From Stratiolaelaps scimitus (Eukaryota; Arthropoda; Arachnida; Mesostigmata; Laelapidae), in NCBI GenBank assembly GCA_019614645.1, contig JABWDB010000021.1, forward strand, positions 4,139,501-4,203,500: DNA of 64,000 nt. The letters run 5' to 3'. Made by a program: the position numbers and the translations under genes. Every line of letters starts with the position of its first letter. Position 1 is the first letter of the stretch. Below, piece by piece: positions 1 through 12,179 of the stretch. A model generated the notes under the pieces. That model was not told where the DNA came from, did not search any database, and saw only the letters and a program-made list of their open reading frames with translations.

Positions 1-519
1 ATATCTGATGAAAAAGGGGCTTCATATTATTAAAATATTTGGAAAGTAAGGCTTACATATATCTATTTAGAAAGTACGGGCGACCTTTTCAGAGTCTCTG
101 CGCCCACGGAGAATTCGCCACACAGGCTCGTCCAACGGATACTCAGGTCGAACGAACTCGACAGATGATACCTAACGAGACGTAGAAGGTTTTAATTATA
201 CACAATTCAATCTCCAGATAGTCCTTCATTGTTGTTATTGTGCTTAATATTGGCTTGTTTGGAGTACCAAGCTAGCCATGACGAGTTTTTCGCTTGTGTA
301 ACTATAACGATCTCATGGTTGCTAGGCGATCTCAGTGCTACACCGGAGCGTCGGATACTTGTGTAGTTATTATGTACGGCCTGAGAAAGCTGCTGCCATG
401 AATATCGTCCTTAATCACACGATAGGAGATTACTTGCTATCGACTGATTCCTTTTCGGTGTTAATTGTGCTCACTTCCATTAATCTCTTCTGACGATCTG
501 CTTGTAACTTCGCGCTCAA
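1..519. other. 3' flank of the TBC1D15-like gene, no gene seen
   Basis: No open reading frame or RNA gene is recognisable here. This is the downstream flank of the minus-strand TBC1D15-like gene, whose stop codon is at 520-522. No canonical AATAAA is visible on the minus strand in this interval. The variant ATTAAA occurs at 196-191, about 325 nt past the stop, and is a possible poly(A) signal. Confidence 0.5.
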
Positions 520-3500
520 TTAATTCGTTTCCTCCTCTCCCTCCACCTTCGCAAGTTCCTTGAAGCCAAGGATTTTAGCTGCCTTAGGCACCGCCAGTAG
601 CTGAAAGTAGAGTTGTTCGGCGCGAACAAGATTGTCCTCCAGCGCAATCTTGAAGCACATGTCATTGATGTGCTTGAGTATTTCATTTAATCCAAAGTTG
701 TTTTCTGTGATTCGGACTCGTTCCTCTTCCAGAATGGCTACACAGAATAGCAAATGGAAGTTCTCACAGGGCAAGCGGGTCCACAGTACCTGCAAACATT
801 TAAGAAAAACGTAATTAGACACAGGCAAATTTAGACAAAACGGATCTATCTGGATATCGTTGCATCAAAAGTTAACACGCTGCAGTTATCTATATCAGGG
901 TTCGCCATAAGCGAGTTGGAACTAAACCTTCATGATCGAAAATACTGTCTATATTGTGGGCCATTAGTTTACAATAGTTTATATGAAACATCAGGATTGG
1001 AGAAGTGGGACCATATTGTTTTAAATATTCTATTATAGGTATGTAACCTAGAGGTGGCTGTTCTTAGATGTGCTCACGTTCAGCGAGTGCGACCTTTACA
1101 ATTGCAGGAATGCTACATTGCCCATCTGGCATTTTCAACTTCATTTTGTTCTTAATAATTGACCATGTCGAAGACTTAGACTACTTGATTATGATCGGCA
1201 ATGACGGGTGACTGTCCTCTACAATTGCTTGTTTGATGATTACCTCCCAAAGCCGCTTGGTGTCCTCAAAGCTGAACTCTCTCTTGAACCAGATCAATAG
1301 CCACCGGAAGCAGAAGTAGAGATTTCCAGACTCGTGGTTATCGAGATATTCCGCGAACGACGGCATTGCTACGGAGAGCAGTTGATGTAATTGCACGAGT
1401 TGGCGTTTGATACCTGTCGAAGCCATAATAGGTCAGAGTAGATCAGAACGGCAAAAGAAATTATAACCGAAATTAATCAAGTCACGGATTATAGCAGTAA
1501 ACGCGTAGCCATTGCAGATTAGAATATTTAAATGGAGTACGTTTCTAGATGTTTTAATGTTATAATCTACAAATATGGTCATATATATATATATATATAT
1601 ATATATAGAACATATTTAGGTCCGCCCACCTTCTCCTACTGTCAGAGCATCACCTGTACATAAAATAAAATAGTACGTCGGCCTTTATAGTCCATTACAT
1701 TCGTTGAACCCGTTGAATTCATTCCATACGATTGCACTGATAGAGTGACTATATTTCCAGAAGCCGTAAAGACATTTGTACATCGACGCGTTTTTGTTAG
1801 CCTAGCGAACGAGACGAGTGAGATAATCTGCTACTTACCCAATTGCCGTTGATCTTTCTCTTCCATTCGGTCGTCATCGATGAAATTACAGCGGATCATC
1901 TCTACGAACTTAGTGAAACACCAGAACGAGTCGGGTTCATTCTGCATCACCGAGAGAATAGGTGACAACAGATCACTCATACCTGAGACAAACATCAACA
2001 TACAACAGATAGATATCGTTTATATCATATCACCTATTTATTATTTTTTAATTAGAATGAATTATTACGCTGCACGCCAGCTGGCTACACAGCCCGAACA
2101 TGAGGTGACCTGGCAGGTCACCTCAGGCAATGGGTGGCCTCCGTAGTGTGACCTCGGTCACTTTATGTTCGTCAACGGTTTGACAGCCTACGACAATAAT
2201 AGTGGCGCCTGTCAATAGGTATCAAGGTGCGTATATTTTTTTGGTTGCTTTTTGTATTTCCTGTATGAGTGAGTTCGCCTCACGTCTTTTTTTATGGGGG
2301 GTTTCGGCAAATGCTTGATGCACTCATGCGTCACTCAGGCATAGTGAGTGACTAGTGTGGGACTCACGAACCCAGCCCCTGTGCCCCCGGGCTCGGAAAT
2401 TACTAGGCATTACATCGATAATGCCTCATGTCTACGGCTACGCTATCTGAATACATTCCGAACAGTAGGCTTTTTTTGTCAGATTTTTGTACCTTCCTTT
2501 TCGTTCCTTTCAATCTGACACCAACTATCATATAAACGCGAGAGAACTCCACGTGGGGCCCATCGTGGTTTCAAAAGACACTTCTATATCGAATTTCCCG
2601 ATGTATATAGTGCTTAAGAAATATAGGCATACGATAGGGCATTCTGCATGCACAATATTTCACTTTTGCCTAATTGCACTTTCCGATTTTATAATTTAAC
2701 GAACAGTACCAGTTGCCTTATAAAATACCAGCTACAGTTAGCACTACCCCTTTCCGAGTAATCAACTCCCAAGTGATCCTCTATCGATCGCCGCTTGCTG
2801 GTGAGATACATTTTCGATCCATAACATCAATCAAATAAACTAGTAGTCATCCACAACAACTACAACAATCTCGTATTATGTATAGAATACAAATAGAAGA
2901 AGCGACGAGAAAAAAAATATATATATACAAGTATATGTATTCATAGAAAAATCTCGTATTATTGATATTGGCTTTTTGCGGTGACAGTATCAAGCCAAAC
3001 TAAGGGAACGCATAAGGCAGTACGCGAGAGCTTATTTAAGGCAGGCTAATTACAATACTTGGAAATCTATCGCTGTTGCATGATTAGTCAATAGACTACA
3101 GTGTTATCGCACCGTCCTTACGAACAGCTTCAGCTCGATTGTCTATGACAAGTAAGTATCCTCGGAATAGAGAGTCGAGTATATGGCGTGATCATGTTAC
3201 CACGTGGAACATAAGAATGCTTAATTTCTCAAATAAATACATGAGGGGGGGAGGATACTGTATCACAACGTCTTTCTGAAGGGGCCCTGTTTATAGAATA
3301 CTTGCTCAAGTACTCAAGAAATGTATGTTACATTAAATACGTTATCCTCGAACCTATAGCCGAATCCCCAGAACTGTCCAAAGGTCATATAACGGGCATT
3401 ATGTAAAGCGATTGGCAATTAGTGGCGGAAGTTCAATCTGGATTGCATATATTTGTATTTTCGGTGATCAGTCTCAACTGCGTAACTCAACCACCAACCA

Positions 3501-6217
3501 ATCCTTTGTAATGGACACGTAAGCGTTTCGTCTAATAATATTACAATTTTCTGAGAGAGAGCAAGAGAGAGGGAATAAGATCATGCTCACTGACTAACTA
3601 CCACTTGGAGAAAGATCATCATTTTTATATGAGTAATCCTGGCCTAACTATGCAGATCAACTATTTACTTGGAATGCTCTAGTGTAGAGAAAACTTCAAA
3701 GGTTATCCCCTGGTCAGTAACGGCGGTGAGAATCGATACTACCATCCATTTCCCACAAGGACTAACCCGCTAATATTTCACAGACGGTTGGATAATTATA
3801 GGTCAGCATGTAAAACAGGCCTTCTCCCTGTGACTGTAGACTGCACAGCATTACACATATGCTTGATATCAGTTTAGGTGAAAAAGATTGATCAGCGTTT
3901 AAATCAGTGGAGATCATTTATAGAATCCCATCATTTCATTTAAATGGAATAACGTTAATCATCGTCTGTCCCGAACGTTCGTTTGCCTGCGGTCCCATGG
4001 AAATATGAGACCACAATTTATGACTGCATAACATCAAGCTTTGTTTCCGTTTTAGACTACAGTCCGTTTAGGTTTACCACTGTACAGTGGTTTGGCTGGT
4101 TGCTGTAAAACATCCCTATGGCTAATTGTTACCTTCTAATAGATGTTAAAAATAAACAAAGTCTAGTTGTTAATCAGCCTGTTTGCTATAACCAACAGAA
4201 TAAATGAACCTCTCACTCTCTTATATCCTTAAACTTTTTGCCTGAAAACCCCCGAATTCCTACAAAATGTGTTAATAGCATTTTATCCCAGAGAGTCGAC
4301 GTTCTCGAGCCCTTTCGCATGGAATAGATACACAACTGAATTCAATGATCCTGTTTGTTTTAAAGCAATTGCACGCGCTGAGCTCACCAAGTAGTGCTCA
4401 GTATTCGCTCGGCTTTATGACTAAACCGGCTCTCGAGACCGGGGACGTCAACCATTGTAATGGGTAACTTTCACATCGGGAAATTTGTATTATAAGTACG
4501 TATTATGCATGTGAACGTTTGCATATACCCCTTCTCCCTAACGTAAGGCAAACTTAAGGTGCTATATATTCTAACATTGTAAAATAGCTTTCAATTATAT
4601 AAATTATTACTCATTGTGCTGAGCTTTCCTTGGCATGCTTTCTTACCCGCGTGTTCTGCATTAACTGATGGATGAGTCATTGGATCGGAATTAGATAAAG
4701 TCCCGTAAGCAAGGACGCTAATACGAATATAAATAAATATTTTGAATTATATTTTAGTGTCTATATGAACCGTTGCTGCATAGGTACAAATGCATGTACT
4801 TTTTTTTCTCAATTCGAAGTTCGATAAAACACCACCAAATGTCATATAATACTATACGACTAAGCGTCTTTTAAATAAAGTATTATTGTTATCTACAAGT
4901 CGGGGTTCATGTCAATTCAGTATGGTTGAATAGATACTAATGATATCAATACTGCGAAGGTGAACAGTACCAAGGTACAAGTATCACCTGAACTCTACCT
5001 TGAACGTATCCGAGGTCGAAGTCGTACATAATGTAGGTCATGAGGACATCATTTAGCATTGACAGGTATTCATTGCCATCTCTAGCAAAGATGTCGACAC
5101 TTCGATCTGTCCGGTTAACGTCCTTCTCCACGAGGTTTTTTCGAACGGAGAACGGAGCAAACCGCAACTCTTGGTCAGACGACACTGACTTCCACTGTAA
5201 CTTCATTCGATAATAGTTCTCCGTGAGTTTTTGACGATCTACATCACGCTCCTTGGTAGTTTTGGAGAAGTCGTGTACACCTAACAGGAACTTCCAGGCC
5301 TCTGGACGAATCTCTGGGGTGCAGCCTCCGCGGAATATTCGCTCTCGCAAGTTGTTCGGATCTACGATGCGGCCTTCAAGGTCGAAATACGTCGACCATT
5401 CATCGATTCCAAGTGGCGCAATGCGCGTCACTCGAATAGGCTCCGGTAACTCTTGCACTTGCTCGACAAAATCGAAGCCAGGCTCCTGATTGACGTCGAC
5501 TGTGAACGTGTCCTCGAACTCCCCGAAGCTCGCAGGATTTAAATTGATCATATCATCGGATATTCGCCGGTTGGCGAACTGATGAGGTCCCAGAGTGAAG
5601 AAATGCGTCACTTTTGCTAAATGGTCAGCAAATGTCGGTATAGGATCTCTGACGAAACGGCTCATCAGGGTCTGATTTCCTCCGTCCAGTTGGAATAGGT
5701 CTAATGAGTTAAACGACTTTTGCAGAGCGTCGGCATCCGAATCATCTGGCATGACGATGTGAAGCCGTTTGTCTTTGGTCGAAATACGAGTTCGAATTTT
5801 ACTCACGAGCTGATCCTGGAATAACTGATGTTTCCCGGCATCGAACACCAGCGTTGGTAGGCACGTCCCATCCGAGAGCATCACGGTCATTTCATTCGAA
5901 TCCTTCCTTTGACAAAGGTGATACGATCGCATCTCGCGCAGTTCGAACCAGAAGCTGTGTGGCCGCTTCTCGACGTGCACTTCATCTCTGCCCCTGTCGA
6001 TTCCAACGACGACGCCGTCTGACATCATTGCCCCATTGAGGGAGGCAGCATGTTCCTCTGGCCGCCAGCTGACCACGTACCCGATTGGTGTTTCTTGGAT
6101 TTGCAGTCTCCCGTTGCACACTCGTGTACGATTTGAACTCTTGTGTTGGATGCGAACGTTAAGCTGATCGAACAGCATGTTCCCTTCGGGAATATCGATA
6201 GATCCGGCTGTTGCCAT
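520..6217 (-). CDS. TBC1D15: TBC1 domain family member 15-like Rab GTPase-activating protein
   Basis: Spliced CDS on the minus strand in four exons: 6217-4999, 1982-1839, 1413-1244 and 789-520, giving 600 residues (human TBC1D15 is somewhat longer). Every junction is GT-AG and the joins keep frame at phases 1, 1 and 0. The N-terminal half resembles the Rab-binding region of TBC1D15/17. The TBC catalytic domain starts near residue 290. The arginine finger is in VEKDVNRT (Arg369) and the glutamine finger in GYVQG (Gln406). The second exon supplies GMSDLLSPIL and the third YLYFCFRWLLI-like sequence with KREFSF. The last exon has LPCENFHLLFCVAIL and GLNEILKHIND, all close to the family. Known role of the family: accelerating GTP hydrolysis by Rabs, notably Rab7, in endosome and mitochondrial turnover. 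The start is the first ATG of exon 1. Complete, no disablement seen. Confidence 0.93.
1581..1607. repeat. (AT)n microsatellite
   Basis: Uninterrupted AT dinucleotide run of about 27 bases, in the intron between exons 2 and 3 of the TBC1D15-like gene. Confidence 0.95.
1983..4998 (-). other. Large first intron of the TBC1D15-like gene
   Basis: This 3.0 kb intron separates the long first exon from the catalytic-domain exons. It is bounded by a donor read on the minus strand as CAAG|GTAGAG and an acceptor CTCAG|GTATG. I see no nested gene. It contains two inverted repeats at 2102-2124 and 2148-2161, listed separately, and short AT and GA tracts. Confidence 0.75.
2102..2161. promoter_or_regulatory. 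Cluster of palindromic AGGTCA/TGACCT half-sites
   Basis: Positions 2102-2124 form a perfect 10 bp inverted repeat around a GGC spacer, containing TGACCT-GGC-AGGTCA (an everted repeat with 3 nt spacing). Positions 2148-2161 are a second perfect palindrome, GTGACC-TC-GGTCAC. AGGTCA is the core half-site bound by many nuclear receptors. Function is inferred only; the repeats could be a decayed mobile element or chance. Confidence 0.35.
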
Positions 6218-8717
6218 TGTGTTTGTTCACGGACGCCAACCTTCTAATGCAGTAATATCAGCACAGTCAGATAAGCCGACCACCAGCACTCGCCTGTTAT
6301 TTCGATGCTGTCTTCTGGCTGTCGTGTGAGGTCTGCTTATTATGCGAACTTATTGCGGCGAAACTTCTACAGAACGAGTAGCTTTGCTGTTTTACAAACA
6401 GCCTCGTCATGAATTGATTGTCAACGCTATTGTTCTCCGAGTAGATCTCACTAGTGTATCATATCAAACAGCGGGACAAACGCAGAATGGTTCTGTCGCA
6501 AAAGCGATCGCAACAAGCTGTTCGCCACCAGCCGTCAACAGCGAGTACACTAAGCAGTCGCCCCCGTAGGACAGCGTGTCGTTGCTGCCGTGAATGTCCG
6601 TATTTCACTTAGTTGTTCTATACAGTCGAACTGTCCTACCTCTAGGACGTCCTATGTACGAAACTGCGCCAGTCCGTGCTAGCGCTCAAGAAACTTTGTT
6701 AATCGCGTAATTCATTCTTTCTCACATCATTCGTTGCACCAATGTACTTTCTCGATCTCAACAGTACACGGATTGCTGTTCAACTTCTCACTGCTGCAGC
6801 ATCTATTATAGGTTATTTCAGTTAGTCAGTGTATTTGCCGGTTTTTCTATCCGTCCGTCTATTTGTTGATCACACAGTCGCTGATGTCGCCACCTCTGTC
6901 GTTGCTTTTGTTGCCAGCAAATCTCGTGGCGGCCTTATTCCTCTGACGCTTTCGAGTTCTGCTCCTCTCTGTCACCGCTGTGACGTTGCATCTACGACTC
7001 TCCGCGTCGAGAACAAACGGCCGACGGCGAGAGAACGCACGAAAGACGGTAGGATCAGCGGCAGCAGCAGTAGTTGTGACCAAGCGAGCGGCAACCACTG
7101 CTGTTGCTGCTGCTGCTGCTACTTTCGATGCGGTCAAGCTAACAACCGCTGATAATCGCAGGAGCGCAAGCAGTAGGTGACACACGGACAGCTCTGCTTC
7201 CCGCTGCCGTCAACCTTTCCCACCTGTCCGACTACCTAGTCGAGTCTATTGCTCCCAGTACGTAAAACTTCTCGCAGCACTATCACGAGCCAACATTGGA
7301 AGTCATATCATATCGTCATAGCAGGCCGAACTTGCAGTACAGCGAGCAAAACCGCTACGAACTGACTCAGCACTCGCTCCTCTCTGGATGCTCTTAGCAG
7401 TAGTAGAATCAGCAAGAGGCGCTTAGAGACTCAGTACAGGCGCCGTCAACGAACAGCGTTAAACTGCGTAGCACCCAGCAACCGGGCGTCCAACGGACTG
7501 TCTCTGCTACGTCTGCGAATGCAGTTTGCCGCTGCACCTCACACAACAACACAACCCGCCCGCTAGCCACTTGATCAGTCAGTCAGTCAGCCGACCAAAA
7601 CAGCCACTCACGAGAACGGCGCAGCATCAAACAGCAGCAGCAGCAGCATCAGCTCCTCCCTGAAGCCGTCACCGCCGCCGCCGCCGCCGCCGCCAATGGC
7701 GCTGTCATGTGTGGACAAACGGATGGGTGGACAGACAGCCAGACGGGCGCGTGTAGCCGTCCGATCGAATACAGACGGTAAACAGCACAGGCAGCGGGGC
7801 TGAACTGGGACAACAGAGCAGACCACGTTGAAAGTTCGTTCGTTCGTTGGTCACCAACCGATTCACCCAATCATAGACAGTTGTTGTTGTCAGTCGGTCG
7901 CCTAGGCTCTCAACTTTTGCGTTTGGTAACGACGATATCCGACGACTTCTTTCACAGCCACAAGACGATTGATGGGCATACGCACAGACGCATATACACA
8001 GTCACACCCACAGTCACACAGGCACAAATAACAGATACACCATACACACAACAGCAGGAGCTAGAGTTGAACGACAGATAGGTAAATAGACAACTGAATA
8101 GGAATAAGTCTCAGTATAGTGCAAGTCTGACGTCAGCAGAGCTCAATGGCGGCGACCATCTCTCACTCTCTCTCTCTCTTTCTCTCGATTTTTTCCCTGT
8201 GTTTGTAAACGGCGACGATGAGATGGATAAACGCATCGTGTACCGAGGAACAGGTCGACCAGTAGCGCCATTACATGATAAGAGCGCAGACGGCGAGAGC
8301 TATTGCGGTGACTGTTGTCACATTCGCGTATCGAAGAGGGAAATTTTGAAGGATGAGGCATACAATGGCCAATTTTTCTTCTATATTTAATATATAACTT
8401 CAGTGTGTGTATTAATATATACAATAATTAGTGACTCAGTAGGGTGTCAGACCGAGGCCGTCATCCCCGAGGGAGGCGATTGCCATTCTCTGCTTCTCAG
8501 TGCGCGAACGGCACTATAGAAGGAAGGATTCTCGAGGGCGCTTGTCCTCTGTGGCGCGGAATCGCTAATTTGTCTGGCTCAAGGCTACACTACATTACCA
8601 GATGCAATGCGTGTAACGTCTAATGTAAACTTGTTGGTGGTGAACGCAATTATCCGAGAATCTTGCTTGCTTTTATGGTCGCTCCCAAGCTAAACGTAAA
8701 TGAAAGCGTACAATGAT
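6218..8717. other. Non-coding region upstream of the TBC1D15-like gene, GC and trinucleotide rich
   Basis: This region lies between the divergent TBC1D15-like and Ral-like genes. It is richer in GC than its surroundings from about 6.8 to 8.2 kb. It holds CAG/CTG runs (around 7060, 7110 and 7632-7648), a (CCG)n run at 7672-7694 and a CT-rich tract at 8157-8183. A perfect TGACGTCA (CRE consensus) is at 8128-8135. The open frames seen here are low-complexity translations of trinucleotide repeats, so I do not call them genes. It probably contains promoters or 5' UTR exons of one or both flanking genes. Confidence 0.5.
7672..7694. repeat. (CCG)n trinucleotide run
   Basis: About 23 bases of uninterrupted CCG repeats, 24 bases beyond the end of a CAG run at 7632-7648. 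Both lie in the GC-rich non-coding region. Confidence 0.9.
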
Positions 8718-8822
8718 TTTAAGGTAAGGTAAAGGTTTTTGTTGGTTTATTAAAAAAAACTGCGATTTTCACAATGCTTAAGTTCTCTTACATGTCACGA
8801 ATATGTAGGTTCGACACGTTCG
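8718..8822 (-). mobile_element. Decayed copy of a tRNA-derived SINE (family 1)
   Basis: Read on the minus strand, this stretch matches the 3' half of the element at 40105-40252. Shared blocks in order are a degenerate B-box-like GTGTCGAACCT, then ACATGTAAGAGAACTTAAGC, ATTGTGAAAAT, AATAAACCAA and an ACCTT-repeat tail. An insert of T residues separates two of the blocks. The tRNA-like head is badly degraded, so this is the older copy. No clear target-site duplication was found. Confidence 0.7.
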
Positions 8823-9335
8823 TAATTTTCAGCATTGTCTAGCGCGATTTGGACAATTTGCTGATAGTAAAGGCACTCTGCTATCAGATAGCGGCATTTG
8901 GGTTTATCTTCAAGTCCAGCTTGCGCAAAAGGGTGCCGCGATGCGAGTTATGAGAAAGCGCCAAACCGTGGAGGTTACTGTCTCTCCCTGTTCTTCGTCT
9001 TCTTCTATTATACTTGTCCAAAGTAGAGTATCTTTGGTGGTTGAGTACGTCTATGTTCGCAAGGGTGCAAGCAATTATATTTGACTGAAACTATAGCGCA
9101 GAAACCTCGATACTACTCATCGGTTTTTTGACACAATATCGTTACGTACATTTAGCGAGATTAGAAACAAACGAAGGCAAATCTAATAAACAAATAGCTT
9201 GAAAAGAGCACATATTTCTATATGTTTGAAACAAATAGTGCAAGTGAGTAGTAGTATACGCGCAGGACGACAACATGGAAGCCACAGTAGTCATAGGAGA
9301 TCCGGCTATAGAACACTAGCCGGAGCAGTACACAC

Positions 9336-9542
9336 CTTCCCCAGAGATCGAAGTAATGCCAAGCTTGCCGACTCTGGGGAAGAGATACGCTCTCAGCAGG
9401 GGATGGTGATTTTAGCAGGCAGAGGCGTTTTGTCATCCACGTCAACCCCCCTGCACTGGATCGGCCTACTTTCGTGGCTATTCGAATGTCTCTGGTGGTG
9501 TCCGTACGTTTGAAGAAAATTTCCTCCTCTCAAAAAAAAAAA
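9336..9542 (+). mobile_element. Hairpin-headed short retroposon with poly(A) tail, copy 1 (family 2)
   Basis: About 207 bp, and homologous over its whole length, in inverted orientation, to 19651-19847. The 5' end forms a perfect 11 bp hairpin arm pair: 9336-9346 CTTCCCCAGAG pairs with 9372-9382 CTCTGGGGAAG. The 3' end is an 11 nt A run. Imperfect flanking repeats AGTACAC (9327-9333) and AGTATAC (9542-9548) may be a decayed target-site duplication. An open frame crosses both copies but contains no recognised domain. I do not recognise the parent RNA and see no tRNA A or B box. Confidence 0.75.
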
Positions 9543-9548
9543 GTATAC

Positions 9549-10419
9549 GTAATGCAAACAGAGACTTCTTCCAGTAGAAGCCTTCCTGAGTCGATGGACT
9601 GTTTGAGAAACTGAAACGCCTGAAATGATTGTAGTGGTCACCGCGTAAGATATTGTTGTTCAGAGTATTGATCATTGCCTTCTAATGAGCTACTGGGCGC
9701 CATCAGCAACTGTACAGAAAAGCCACATATCAGCTCTTTGCAGTACGCTATTTGAAAGGAGACAATAATCTTATGTAACAGAATAACACGACAACCATTT
9801 GCCGGTAGATAACGCCTGTGGATGAAAATCAACCCGAATCAGAATACTCATATTTGCCATCAAAAAAATAATTCAAATATTCTTTATGATGATTATTATT
9901 ATTGTTATTATATATTAGGTCTAATGCCTCGTACAGGAAGAATTACATACAGATGCACTCCTAATCAATGTCGTATGATGTTCCAAATGTTCTCATCGAA
10001 ACGATGTTTGATTCATCTGAGACAGTCAAAGACAAGACCAGTTTTATGGTGAGAGGCGACAAACTCGAAATGAGCGAAGCTGTAGAGATTGAACAAACGA
10101 TAGGAACCAGCCACTGTCAAACCGAAATCAACGAGCAGTTGTTGTTCCTCCGCCATCTCAACTTAAGCCATCACAAAGCAATTGAATGGTATTAGATGGA
10201 GCCTTTGAGGAAACGCCCGTGAGACGGCTTGTAATTGACGGCCTGCCAGTTCGCCTTTACTGTAGAGGAGTGGTCCGGCATTGTCCTACGGCTGTCCTGT
10301 GTGTGAAAATAATTCCGCTTTGAAAGCTACAAGGAAAAAACGGTGATTTGCACGGCAAAAATTTAACTCAGTGTTTATCGATCAGTGTTCGCACCGTGCA
10401 TAACACGACAGTTGAGGTC
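9549..10419. other. Upstream region of the Ral-like gene
   Basis: No protein domain or RNA gene is recognisable. The in-frame extension upstream of the Ral-like start (ATG at 10348) has no Ras-family similarity, so it is treated as 5' UTR. A short AT-rich (TTA/TAT) tract lies around 9885-9915. Confidence 0.5.
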
Positions 10420-12139
10420 ATGTCAGCATCTAAGCCATATAAAGTTGTCATGGTTGGCAGTGGTGGCGTGGGTAAATCCGCACTCACTCTGCAGTTTATG
10501 TACGGCGACTTTGTCGCGGATTATGAACCTACCAAAGTAAGTTGACAAAATGATTACAAAAATAAATTCTGGGCCATTCGATTTTTTTTTGCGTTTCAAG
10601 ACAGTATCAGGAGTTCATATTCGAGCGACGTGATAAATGCGTGTTTACTGTCAACTCCGACGTACTTCGACTCCGGTAATCCGAAATTTAGGGCCATTTG
10701 AGAAACGGTTGAGTTTGTCACATACTTCGAACTTGTCCACTGTTCGTCAAATAAAGGAAACACACATATGTGCATTTATGGTATCAAAGAACGTTGCCAT
10801 CGCCGTGGGCTCGCCGTAACGGGCTTCTAACCACTGAACTGTGGAATCGAATGAGAATATTGGTCAAGGAACACATTCGCGCTATTTTCGAATAGAATAT
10901 AGAATATTCTTTTATATTATTTAATATTTTTTCTTGTTTATTTATTGCACATTACTGGTGTCAAATGTGGAATTTATTTGGTTCTGGTTATTTTGTTACG
11001 TGTAAAATCTATGACTCTTTTTTTATTTTCTATATACTGTTTTGTCTGATGCAGGTGTCGGCTTATAGCAAAAAGATAATGCTCGATGGCCAAGAGATAC
11101 AGGTGAGTATTTTGGATACGGCGGGTCAGGAAGACTATGCCAACGTGCGTGATAACTATTTCCGAACGGGTGAAGCGTTCCTGCTGGTGTTCTCGCTAAC
11201 TGAACTAGAAACTTTCCGAGCTACAAGCGGCTTCCGAGATCACATTCTGCGAGTGAAAGGTGATGAGACGGTGCCCATCCTGCTCCTGGGTAACAAGGAC
11301 GACATGGAGTACCAACGACAGGTCGGTGGAAATTCATAACTACGATACACAGCCACTCAATCATGAATGTAATTCATTCATGTTTTCATCAATCCCCCGC
11401 CGCCTCTGTTTGTAGAGCACGAGGCCAAATGCGCGGTACGTGTATGTTTGCACGAATCACTTCCATGCAAGGGATTGGCAAGCTATTGTGTTATAATGTC
11501 ATTAGTGCAGTATTAGGCCCATTTTAATTACGTGGCACGGCAAGCTCTATGAAAATAGATGCCATTACGTCCGTGGCTCACATGAGACCAAAAACCGAAA
11601 TCCTGTGCCCATAAGGTATTCTGATTTGTCTTGGGACATCGATGATTCTATTGGTGTGATAAAAATGTTCAACTTTGCAACACAGGTGTCGCGCACGGAT
11701 GCAGCAGCTTTGGCTTCGGAATGGGGAGTTGATTATATCGAGTGTTCTGCCAAAACGGAGGACAATGTAGCGGAAGCCTACTACTCGGTAACAAGATCAA
11801 GAAAAAAAAGAACAATATAATTTCAACAAGAGCGAAACACAACGAATAATTTCGTACTATCGAATTCGAATCTGCTTGGCCATGCTCAAACTTGCCATTG
11901 ATTGGATAAATAATGGAGAAACGATTCAATTAGCCAATTATCATAGTAGAACGAGTTGTCTAATTTAATCACAATTCTGCCTCATGAAGCGTTAGAGATG
12001 CAATCATGATGTCGATCGATGTAATTGAATGTCATTGCAGATGTTCCGCAAGATTCACGAGCGCCGAGAACTCGTCAGCATAAGGTTTAGTCCTTCGACC
12101 GAGACAACCACTTCTTCGTGCTGTTGTTCGCTTTCGTAG
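10420..12139 (+). CDS. Ral-like Ras-family small GTPase
   Basis: Four exons: 10420-10536, 11055-11321, 11686-11787 and 12041-12139. All introns are phase 0 with GT-AG ends, giving 194 residues. G-box motifs are intact: GSGGVGKS (13-20), effector DYEPTK (34-39), DTAGQED (60-66, catalytic Gln64), NKDD (119-122) and ECSAK (147-151). The effector YEPTK followed by a SAYSKK stretch points to Ral rather than Ras or Rap. It ends in CCCSLS, a CAAX box (CSLS, Ser in the last position favours farnesylation) with two adjacent cysteines that could be palmitoylated. It lacks the roughly 11-residue N-terminal extension and the polybasic C-terminus usual in Ral, so it may be a diverged paralogue. The start was chosen at Met10420 because residues upstream are unrelated. 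Ral proteins act through exocyst and RalBP1 effectors at membranes; that is family knowledge. Confidence 0.88.
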
Positions 12140-12140
12140 A

Positions 12141-12177
12141 AATAAAGACGAATTAGGCAATGCCTATTGCAAATAAA
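12141..12177 (+). other. Poly(A) signals of the Ral-like gene
   Basis: AATAAA occurs at 12141-12146, only two bases after the stop codon, and again at 12172-12177. The second is the more plausible cleavage signal because the first would leave almost no 3' UTR. Confidence 0.55.
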
Positions 12178-12179
12178 AA

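Noticed and set aside
6829..7185. Overlapping open frames on both strands around 7 kb
   Set aside because: They translate CAG/GCT-type repeats in several frames and have no domain or splice support.
9218..9445. Conserved open frame shared between 9.3 and 19.7 kb
   Set aside because: The similarity extends through non-coding parts and ends at poly(A) and target duplications. It reflects a repeated retroposon, not a protein family.
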